Assembly (NCBI GenBank): GCA_019636795.1
Contig: JAHBWW010000004.1
Location: 372,001-436,000 of the forward strand
Source: Phycisphaeraceae bacterium
GTDB taxonomy: Bacteria; Planctomycetota; Phycisphaerae; Phycisphaerales; UBA1924
DNA length: 64,000 nt
Reading direction: 5' to 3'
Notes under the pieces: model-generated
Databases searched by the model: none
Seen by the model: the letters and a program-made list of their open reading frames with translations, nothing else
What the model was told of the DNA's origin: nothing
Part shown: positions 25,749 to 33,234 of the stretch, piece by piece
Numbering within the stretch: position 1 is the first letter of the stretch
How the letters are laid out: each line of letters opens with the position of its first letter
Position numbers and translations under genes: made by a program

Positions 25749-27472
25749 GATTCTTGACACTGATACTGACGATGTGCGTGCTGGGGGGCTCTGCGTTGGC
25801 GCAGGCTCATGTGCCTTCAAAGGTCGACGTGAGTTTCAATCGGTACTACGACTTTGATGAGATCGAGAACCTGCTTCATCAGTTCGCACGCGAGTATCCG
25901 GATCTTGTGACGCTCGAAAGTCTGGGCAAGAGCGAGCAGGGGCGCGAGATCTGGCTTGCGATCGTCAACCCCAAGCGCGGGCTTGCGCACACCGACAAGC
26001 CAGCGATGTTCATTGACGGGAACATTCATGGCAACGAGATTCAGGCGGCGGAAGTTGTGCTGTACACGTTGTGGTACTTGACCAAGTCATACGGGCAAAT
26101 TGAATCGCTCACTTCGCTGATGGATCGATGCGCGTTTTATCTTGTGCCGGTGCAGAACCCTGACAGCCGGGCGTGGTGGTTCAGCAAGCCTTCGTCGCCA
26201 CACAGCCCGCGTGGGAACCAGCGTCCGCACGATGACGATGGCGACGGGCTGATCGACGAGGACGGCCCGGATGATCTCGATGGCGATGGTTCGATCACGC
26301 AGATGTGGGTGCGCGATCCTGATGGTGAGTGGATTCGTGACCAGTGGGATGATCGCATTTTTCGCCGCGTGCCGGCGGGCAAGAAGGGCGAATGGACTCG
26401 ACTCGGGCAGGAAGGCATCGACAACGACGGCGACGGTCGCATCAACGAAGACGACACGACGGCTGAGGACATGAACCGCAACTGGCCTGGCGACTGGAAG
26501 CCGAACTATGTGCAGGGCGGTGCCGGGCCGCATCCGCTCAGTTCGCCCGAAACGCGCGCGGTCGCCGAGTTCGTGCTTGCACATCCGAACATCGGGGGGT
26601 ATCAGAGTTACCACAACGCGGGGGGGATGATGCTGCGCGGGCCGGGCGCAGCGTACCGCGAGAACTTTTATGGCAGAAGCGATCTGAACGCGTATGACGA
26701 GATTGGCCGAACGGGAGAGCAGTTGCTCCCCTACTACCGCTATCTCGTGATTTATCGCGATCTGTACGGCGTGCATGGCGGAGAGGTCACATGGGCAGCC
26801 GAGAGTCTGGGCATCGTCGCGTTCACGAATGAACTCTGGACAGCGGACAAGTACTTTCAGCGCGAAGGCGGGGCCGACGAGGAGCGCATGTGGGTCTGGC
26901 GGGATCGTCTGGATTTCGGCCAGACTTTCACGCCGTATACGGAGGTCGATCACCCGCAGTATGGCAAGGTGCTCGTAGGCGGGCTGAACAAGTGGTCGAG
27001 CCGAAACACTCCGACATTCATGCTTGAAGAAGAATGCCATCGGAATTTCGCGTTCACGATGTTCCATGCCGAGCAGTTGCCGAGCGTCAAGTTCGGCGGG
27101 CTGACCCTGAATCAGTTGGGAGATCGGCTTTGGGAAGTTACGGTATCGGTGGAAAACGAGTCTCGCATTGCGACGAGGCTCGAACTGATGGCTCGGCGGG
27201 GTATCGGACTTTCGGATCGGTTGGAAGTCGAGCTCCCGGCCGGGGCGCGTGTTGTGACGAGCGGGTCAATCCGCTCACGCCGCGACGTGCAGATGAACGA
27301 GGTACGTTTTGAACCTGGTCGAGTCCTGCTCGATGGTGGCGTGCCTGGCAGAGGGCAGATTCTGCATCGGTTCATCATTGACGCCGCGCCGGGTACAAAA
27401 GCGACGCTGCGTTTCACGTCGCAACGGGCGGTCGACATTCAGCGGGAGTTGACGCTGGAACTTGTTCGGTAG
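25745..27472 (+). CDS. Exported M14-family zinc carboxypeptidase
   Basis: A 575-residue exported metallopeptidase; signal peptide ~20 residues (ending ALAQA). The M14 site is complete: His95 and Glu98 in NIHGNEIQ, Asn244-Arg245 in DMNRNWPGDW, third ligand His290 in YQSYHNAGG, and catalytic Glu363 in VAFTNELW. Two Asp-rich EF-hand-like loops (DDDGDGLIDEDG, 163-174; DNDGDGRINEDD, 226-237) are inserted between the first zinc ligands and the NR motif and probably bind calcium. ATG 25745 lies in an ATGA overlap with the upstream paralogue, so the pair is translationally coupled. Substrate unknown; probably secreted or periplasmic peptide trimming. Confidence 0.92.
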   Translation: MRFLTLILTMCVLGGSALAQAHVPSKVDVSFNRYYDFDEIENLLHQFAREYPDLVTLESLGKSEQGREIWLAIVNPKRGLAHTDKPAMFIDGNIHGNEIQAAEVVLYTLWYLTKSYGQIESLTSLMDRCAFYLVPVQNPDSRAWWFSKPSSPHSPRGNQRPHDDDGDGLIDEDGPDDLDGDGSITQMWVRDPDGEWIRDQWDDRIFRRVPAGKKGEWTRLGQEGIDNDGDGRINEDDTTAEDMNRNWPGDWKPNYVQGGAGPHPLSSPETRAVAEFVLAHPNIGGYQSYHNAGGMMLRGPGAAYRENFYGRSDLNAYDEIGRTGEQLLPYYRYLVIYRDLYGVHGGEVTWAAESLGIVAFTNELWTADKYFQREGGADEERMWVWRDRLDFGQTFTPYTEVDHPQYGKVLVGGLNKWSSRNTPTFMLEEECHRNFAFTMFHAEQLPSVKFGGLTLNQLGDRLWEVTVSVENESRIATRLELMARRGIGLSDRLEVELPAGARVVTSGSIRSRRDVQMNEVRFEPGRVLLDGGVPGRGQILHRFIIDAAPGTKATLRFTSQRAVDIQRELTLELVR

Positions 27473-27485
27473 GCCGGGCGGGACT

Positions 27486-27514
27486 TTCATTCGGGCAGTC
27501 GCTGTGTGTATACT
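27486..27514 (+). promoter_or_regulatory. Candidate promoter giving a near-leaderless mRNA
   Basis: TATACT (27509-27514, 5/6 match) with a weak TTCATT (27486-27491) 17 bp upstream. Transcription would start near 27520, only a few bases before ATG 27524, which has no Shine-Dalgarno site. Confidence 0.4.
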
Positions 27515-27523
27515 GGCGGTTCG

Positions 27524-28723
27524 ATGGTGAAGGATTTTGTCTATCTTGATAACGCTGCGACGAGTTGGCCCAAGCCGCCATGCGTGTCGCGCGCGATGGT
27601 CGAGTTCCTCGAAACCAGTGCAGGAAACCCCGGGCGCGGCGGACACATGCTCGCGCGAGCCGCTTCGGCGACGATTGAGCAGGCGCGAGCACTCCTTGCC
27701 GAACTCATCAATGCCGAGTGTGACTCGCGTGTTGTGCTCACGCACGGCTGCACTGATGCGGTCAATCTTGCGATTCATGGCATCTTTCGCGGGGCGATGT
27801 GCCAGTCGTGCGGGGGGCTGCCGCATGTCGTTGCATCAGCGATCGAACATAACGCAGTGCTGCGCACGCTGCATGGATATGAAGAGGACGGCCTGATAAC
27901 GCTCGATCTCATTCATTGCGGCACGGACGGCCTGATCGACCCGGGCGAGTTTCTGGCGGCTTGCGGCGAGAAAACTGTGCTGGCGTGCCTGTCGCACGCT
28001 TCGAACGTTCTCGGCACGATTCAGGATGTGCGTGCAATCGGGAGCGGTCTTCGAGAGCGGGCACCACGGGCGTTGTTTCTGGTTGACGCGGCCCAGACGG
28101 CTGGACATATTCCGATCGATGTGCAAGGCTGCTGTATCGACCTGCTTGCGATCGCAGGGCACAAAGGTTTGCTCGGCCCGACGGGGACCGGGGCGTTGTA
28201 TGTTGGTTGCCGGGCGTATCCGGATGATTGCGCCCAGCCGCACCTGTTCTGCGAGCGTCGTGGCGGCACCGGAGCGATGGCCCCGGGGCTTGACATGCCC
28301 GCGACTCTGCCCGATGCGCTTGAGGCGGGCACGATGAACGCGGTGGGTTTTGCCGGTCTCATCGCGTCGATGAATGAGATTCACTTGCTCGATCACGATC
28401 GAGAACGAATGCACATTGCGACGATCGTTGATGGGCTTGGGTCGATGAAGAGCGTGACGCTCTATGGGCTGCGAACGGCTGCCGGCCGCACGCCCTCGAT
28501 TGCGTTCAATGTTGGCAGTCTGGCGGCTCGCGCGGTCGCGGCACAACTCGACAGCGAGTTTAATATCGCGGTGCGTGGCGGTGTGCACTGCGCGCCCATG
28601 CTGCATCAGATCATCGGGACCGGAGAACGCGGGGCGGTGCGTGTCAGCCCGAGCATGTTCAATACCGATCAGGATGTTGAGCGGTTCCTGCGGGGTGTTG
28701 ATGCCGTCGCAACGAGCGTATGA
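27524..28723 (+). CDS. Cysteine desulfurase-family PLP enzyme
   Basis: A 399-residue class V aminotransferase-fold protein close to the TIGR01977-type cysteine desulfurases. It begins with YLDNAATSWPKPP; the PLP-Asp region is LVDAAQTAGHIPID and the PLP Lys is in AIAGHKGLLGPTGTGALY. The candidate sulfur-carrying Cys is in RGGVHCAPMLHQ near the end. The expected reaction is Cys to Ala with persulfide formation, for Fe-S or thio-cofactor use; no scaffold gene is nearby. ATG 27524 is preferred because the first conserved strand starts at once and a -10 box sits just upstream. Confidence 0.88.
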   Translation: MVKDFVYLDNAATSWPKPPCVSRAMVEFLETSAGNPGRGGHMLARAASATIEQARALLAELINAECDSRVVLTHGCTDAVNLAIHGIFRGAMCQSCGGLPHVVASAIEHNAVLRTLHGYEEDGLITLDLIHCGTDGLIDPGEFLAACGEKTVLACLSHASNVLGTIQDVRAIGSGLRERAPRALFLVDAAQTAGHIPIDVQGCCIDLLAIAGHKGLLGPTGTGALYVGCRAYPDDCAQPHLFCERRGGTGAMAPGLDMPATLPDALEAGTMNAVGFAGLIASMNEIHLLDHDRERMHIATIVDGLGSMKSVTLYGLRTAAGRTPSIAFNVGSLAARAVAAQLDSEFNIAVRGGVHCAPMLHQIIGTGERGAVRVSPSMFNTDQDVERFLRGVDAVATSV

Positions 28724-28764
28724 GGTCTGGGTCCTAATCTCGGAGTGCGCCGGGCCGGGGTCAA

Positions 28765-30783
28765 TCACTCGTCGTCGTCGCGGCCTCGATCGAGCAGGAC
28801 GTAGTCGTGCCGCTTGATCATCGCATCGAGCGTAAACGGCCAGTTGCGGTCTTCGCCCATCGCCTCGGCGATTTCGCGGCTCGCGAGCGTGCGCACATCG
28901 GATTCGCGCAATGCGTAACGATTCTCCAGGGTTGCGGGCCTGAACGCCAGCACCTTGACAATGACGACGGATTGCTCCGATGGCAGCGCAACGCTCAGCA
29001 CCGATGTTGAGGGATCGTAACTGTCGAACTCCGCCAGCGGGTCGAGCGCTTCGGCCTTGGTCAGCACGGCGTCAAGAAATTCCTTTTTGTTGAGGCTGTA
29101 GTCGGGCTGATATACCTGATCGAGCGGTTGTTGGCCGTTTCGGCTGATCTGGACCCAGCGTGTGAGTTTCGGCCTCGGCTGTTCGGTGGCCTCATCGCCC
29201 TCGGGCACAGGAAACCAGTTGATCACGCCTTCGAGCCCTTCGTCCATTGCGAGTTGTTCAAGTCCTGGCAGCTGATCGACCAGAGCCTCAAACGCACTCA
29301 GGCGGCGGTAGTCGGCGACCAACTGCTCGCGGATTTCTTCCCACGAATCCGGAGGCGACATCTCCCGTGAACCGAACAGCACGACGTAGTAGCGATTGCC
29401 TGCGTCGTCGGTTGCGGGCGGTTCGACGACGGGGATGCGCTCCTGAATCGCAATCAGACGCGAGCCGCCGAGATTCTTGGCGAGATTTGTGATTTCCGAC
29501 ACGGGCACGCGCTGCGGCCCAACCTGCCACCATGCCTTGCCGAACCCCGCCAACGCCGCGATCTGGCTCGATGTGAACCAGCGATCAACGCGATATGTGA
29601 TGGCAGGATGCGGGATCGTGATCTTGCGCTGCTCAGCGAGTTGGGTGACGATCGATTCGGAGAGGCTTTCCATCGTCACGCCGCCCCAGGTCTCGGGGAT
29701 GTTCCAGTAGTTTCCGGTTCTGGTTGTATCACGCAAGGCGTTGCGCAGCTGCCCGCTCACAATGCGGTCGATGTCGAGCATCAGCTCGGAAGCCTGCTCA
29801 TTGATGAAGTCCTGCTCGACCCGTGTCCGTTCGGAGTCGAACTCGCCGGGATATTTGAGGCGATTCTCGCTCCAGCGTTTGCGGATCTCGATGCGATCGG
29901 GAACGATTGCAGCCGCGACGTCCGTCTTGTACAGCGTGATCCATCCGAGTTTGACTCGCGATGGCAGCTTGTAACCGATGCCAAGGTCACCTTCGCCCGG
30001 TGCAAAATCGCGAAAGCGCTCGAAGTGGGCTGCGAGTTGTTCATCGGTCGGCATGAGTGATTCATCGGTCAGCACCCCGGCCGGCACGACCACATAGTCG
30101 GCGATGGCTGAATCGAATACTGTGCGAACGGTCCGCACGACGCTGCTGTCCGATTGCCGGGCGGCCTGATCGTGCCGGCGGATCAGGCGCGAGACGCCGC
30201 GTGCGTGGGCAAACATCTCGTATACGTCATTTTCCTGAATACCGCTCTTGGCTGCCTGCTGTCGAACACGTGCTGGGATGACTGTACCGAGTTCGTCGGC
30301 TCGCTGGGCAATCTCGGCCTGCACTTGAGGATCATTCATGCGCTGGTTTACAAACGGCATGTAGGGCAGCTGCCGATAGAGTTCGGCCTGTTTCTCCGTG
30401 AATGCCATGATCTGTGCCAGTTCTTGCGTGAGCCACATGCGACCTTCATCCGCCTCGCCGATGAACCCTGCCTCCTCGGCTTCGATTTTGAGGAGCAACC
30501 AATGGTCAAACTCATCATCGAGGTTGATCATCCCGACTGCGCCGCGGCGTGTGTCGCCGAAGAGGATCGGTACGATGTCGGACATCACCTGTCGCTCAGC
30601 AGCGGCCCGGTAGCGTTCGCCCATGGTGATTTTGCGCGTTCCGCCGTGCATGCGTGCAACGGTCTTGTTGGTGGATGCTGCACCGATCCGGTTGATGATC
30701 GGTTCGAAGAGAAAGACCACCATGAGCAGCGATCCGCCGATGGCCAGCAGGATCAACTGATACTTGCGGATGAACTTGAGCAT
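28765..30783 (-). CDS. Membrane-anchored PpiD/SurA-like protein
   Basis: A 672-residue protein with one N-terminal transmembrane helix (LILLAIGGSLLMVVFLFEP) and a large periplasmic part. The start MLKFIRKYQ plus a TM helix, a long helical segment with FAHARGVSRL, and repeated PTDEQLAAHFE-type helices resemble the PpiD/SurA chaperone layout; a canonical parvulin domain is not evident. Its role is probably envelope protein folding, inferred from architecture. GGAG 7 nt before ATG 30783. It lies directly downstream of rpsD but is separated from it by a terminator. Confidence 0.65.
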   Translation of the reverse strand: MLKFIRKYQLILLAIGGSLLMVVFLFEPIINRIGAASTNKTVARMHGGTRKITMGERYRAAAERQVMSDIVPILFGDTRRGAVGMINLDDEFDHWLLLKIEAEEAGFIGEADEGRMWLTQELAQIMAFTEKQAELYRQLPYMPFVNQRMNDPQVQAEIAQRADELGTVIPARVRQQAAKSGIQENDVYEMFAHARGVSRLIRRHDQAARQSDSSVVRTVRTVFDSAIADYVVVPAGVLTDESLMPTDEQLAAHFERFRDFAPGEGDLGIGYKLPSRVKLGWITLYKTDVAAAIVPDRIEIRKRWSENRLKYPGEFDSERTRVEQDFINEQASELMLDIDRIVSGQLRNALRDTTRTGNYWNIPETWGGVTMESLSESIVTQLAEQRKITIPHPAITYRVDRWFTSSQIAALAGFGKAWWQVGPQRVPVSEITNLAKNLGGSRLIAIQERIPVVEPPATDDAGNRYYVVLFGSREMSPPDSWEEIREQLVADYRRLSAFEALVDQLPGLEQLAMDEGLEGVINWFPVPEGDEATEQPRPKLTRWVQISRNGQQPLDQVYQPDYSLNKKEFLDAVLTKAEALDPLAEFDSYDPSTSVLSVALPSEQSVVIVKVLAFRPATLENRYALRESDVRTLASREIAEAMGEDRNWPFTLDAMIKRHDYVLLDRGRDDDE

Positions 30784-30801
30784 CTGCGTCTCCAGCCGAT
30801 C

Positions 30802-30839
30802 AAAAAGGCGAACCCTCGAAACCCGCGAGGATTCGCCTT
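30802..30839 (-). terminator. Rho-independent terminator after rpsD
   Basis: Read on the minus strand, AAGGCGAATCCTCG pairs with CGAGGGTTCGCCTT (one mismatch) around a 7-nt loop and is followed by a T-run (the A-run at 30802-30806 on the plus strand). It ends the rpsD transcript before the PpiD-like gene. Confidence 0.85.
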
Positions 30840-30885
30840 GCTCATCCTCGGCGTCGGGTCGCGGCGCGAGGGTACGGGCCGACGA

Positions 30886-31485
30886 TCAACGATAAAATTC
30901 GATGATGAGATTCGTGTTCACATCGAACGGAACCTGATCCGAAGTGGGAAGAGAAATGATTCGAACACGCAATTCCGAAGGATTGAAGTCGATCCAACCC
31001 GGAACTTCGTGGCCGGCCATCGACTCCATGTTTTCACGACAGAGTTTCTCGATGCCCTTCTTGAAGGAGATCACGTCCCCGACTTTGACCTGGAATGATG
31101 GGCGGTCGGTCTTGCGGCCATTGACCAGCACATGCCCGTGCGCGACGATCTGCCGGGCTGCCCAGATCGTGCGAGCAACGCCCGAGCGACGCACCACGTT
31201 ATCCAGACGCCTTTCGAGCAGCTGGAGCAGAACCTCACCCGAGTTGCCGGGGCGGCGTTTGGCCTCATCGACCATGCGGCGGAACTGCTTCTCCATCACG
31301 TGGTATTGATACCGCAGTTTTTGCTTTTCCTGAAGGCGGATGCCATAGTCACGCAGACGACGACCACGAAACCCGTGCATGCCGGGCGTGATCAACTGGC
31401 GCTTGCTGGTGTGCTTGGGAGTGTCGGCAATCGGCGAACCGACGCGACGAGACAAACGGACCTTCGGACCTGTGTATCGAGCCAT
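30886..31485 (-). CDS. rpsD: 30S ribosomal protein S4
   Basis: A 199-residue S4, a primary 16S rRNA-binding protein of the small subunit body. The N-terminal region starts MARYTGPKVRLSRR, and the S4 RNA-binding domain has LERRLDNVVRRSGVA, ARQIVAHGHVLVNG and VKVGDVISF. The zinc-binding Cys residues of some S4 proteins are absent, so this is the Cys-less form. AGAGGAA about 8 nt before ATG 31485. It stands alone here, not next to rpsK, rpsM or rpoA, as can happen outside the alpha operon. Confidence 0.98.
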   Translation of the reverse strand: MARYTGPKVRLSRRVGSPIADTPKHTSKRQLITPGMHGFRGRRLRDYGIRLQEKQKLRYQYHVMEKQFRRMVDEAKRRPGNSGEVLLQLLERRLDNVVRRSGVARTIWAARQIVAHGHVLVNGRKTDRPSFQVKVGDVISFKKGIEKLCRENMESMAGHEVPGWIDFNPSELRVRIISLPTSDQVPFDVNTNLIIEFYR

Positions 31486-31723
31486 TCAATTTCCTCTTCC
31501 GTCCCGAAACGGATGCTTCGGGTGTCGACAGCTTTGGCCGACAATCACTTTCGCCGGGGCCCGCGGCTGCGAGGCGGCATGATTCGGGCATACAAACAAC
31601 GGCCCTATTCAAGGCACCACCATCGAGCAGGTCAACAAGCGAACTCCTCCCAACTTCCCAGTCACCGATGCTACACTCACCACGCCTACCCCACGATCCG
31701 CGAATGCAGCCACCGGAATACCC

Positions 31724-33184
31724 ATGCAGACACCGATTTCCTTGCCCATGTTCGCCTCCGACTCGGCACCCAAGGAAAAGTGCGGAGTCATCGGAATCTG
31801 GAATCATCCGCAAGCGGCCCATCTGACCTATCTGGGGCTCTACGCACAACAGCACCGCGGGCAGGAATCGGCCGGGATCGCCGTTTCGAACGGGCAGAAA
31901 CTGACTGCGCATACCGGCATGGGTCTGGTTTCGGACGTCTTTGATGGAGCGACGATTACCCGCTTGTCGGCTTTTGGCGGAGCGGGAGCCATCGGGCACA
32001 ATCGGTATTCGACCTCGGGCGGATCGCTCTCATGCAACGCCCAGCCGCTACTCGAATCGTTCATCGATGGACAAGTAGCGGTGGCGCACAATGGGAATCT
32101 GGTGAATGCTGACGCGCTCCGCGCACGCTTCAGCGAAGAAGGGCATCTGTTTCATACCACCAGCGATACAGAAGTCGTCATCCATCTGCTGGCTCACCCG
32201 GAGCAGCGGTTGTCAGCCGACCCGCTTGCGGCCACGCTTCGCAGGCTTCAAGGCGCGTTCAGTCTGGTCCTGCTCTTTGCAGATCGGATCGAAGCAGCCC
32301 GGGACCCCTGGGGATGGAGGCCTCTGGTCCTTGGCAAGATGCCCAGCGGGCAACCTGTCGTTGCGAGCGAAACTGTCGCGCTTGTGGTAATGGGTGCGAC
32401 GTTTGTTCGCGAGATCGAGCCTGGTGAGATTGTGACGCTTGATGACACCGGGGTGAGCAGTCGCCGGTTTGCACCGCCAGCCGAACGCCGCGCGATGTGC
32501 GTCTTCGAGCATGTGTACTTTGCGAATCCCGCGAGCGATGTCTTCGGGCAGAACGTGCTGACGGCGCGCGAGGCGATGGGTGCCAAACTTGCTGAAGAAG
32601 CACCCGTTCCGGCGGACTTTGTCATGCCCATGCCCGACTCGGGTCGATCGGCGGCCAATGGTTACGCCCGTGCCAGCGGGCTGCCGTATCGCGAAGGCAT
32701 CGTCCCCAATCGCTATGTGGGACGCACTTTCATTAAGCCGACCGATGAGGAGCGCAAGTCGGCGGTGCGGCTGAAACTTAATGTCGTTTCGGAAATCGTC
32801 AAGGGTCGTCGACTTGTGCTGGTCGATGATTCGATCGTGCGCGGCACGACGACGCGAGAAAAGATGGCCCAGCTCCGCGAGGCGGGCGCGGCTGAGATTC
32901 ACTTGCGCATTTCCTGCCCGCCGATTCGCCATCCGTGCTACTTCGGCGTCGACTTCGCGACACGCGAGCAACTCATCGCACATCGTCGCAGCATCGAAGA
33001 CATCCGCGCCTTTCTCAACGTCGATTCGCTGCACTTCCTCAGTCTCGAAGGGTTGCTCAGTGTCATGAAGCACGAGCCACAGCACTATTGTGCTGCCTGC
33101 TACACCGGGGAGTACCCGATCGACATCGAGCACCCGATGACGGAATCGGTCGTCGAGAAAGAACAACTCGAGATGTTCGGCTGA
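31724..33184 (+). CDS. purF: Amidophosphoribosyltransferase
   Basis: First committed enzyme of purine synthesis: PRPP + Gln to phosphoribosylamine. The Ntn-hydrolase glutaminase nucleophile is Cys20 (KEKCGVIGIW) after a 19-residue propeptide, so processing is expected. The PRPP loop is LVLVDDSIVRGTTT. Fe-S ligands of the Bacillus-type enzyme are conserved: MCVFEHVYF, HPCYFGVD and YCAACYTGEYP, so it should carry a [4Fe-4S] cluster. ATG 31724 gives a propeptide of reasonable length; no Shine-Dalgarno site is seen. It faces rpsD divergently across 238 bp with nothing else recognised. Confidence 0.97.
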   Translation: MQTPISLPMFASDSAPKEKCGVIGIWNHPQAAHLTYLGLYAQQHRGQESAGIAVSNGQKLTAHTGMGLVSDVFDGATITRLSAFGGAGAIGHNRYSTSGGSLSCNAQPLLESFIDGQVAVAHNGNLVNADALRARFSEEGHLFHTTSDTEVVIHLLAHPEQRLSADPLAATLRRLQGAFSLVLLFADRIEAARDPWGWRPLVLGKMPSGQPVVASETVALVVMGATFVREIEPGEIVTLDDTGVSSRRFAPPAERRAMCVFEHVYFANPASDVFGQNVLTAREAMGAKLAEEAPVPADFVMPMPDSGRSAANGYARASGLPYREGIVPNRYVGRTFIKPTDEERKSAVRLKLNVVSEIVKGRRLVLVDDSIVRGTTTREKMAQLREAGAAEIHLRISCPPIRHPCYFGVDFATREQLIAHRRSIEDIRAFLNVDSLHFLSLEGLLSVMKHEPQHYCAACYTGEYPIDIEHPMTESVVEKEQLEMFG

Positions 33185-33234
33185 GCGTGGCTACGAAGGG
33201 GTTGGCTTAGTCTCTTTGTGCCTGATCGATCAGT

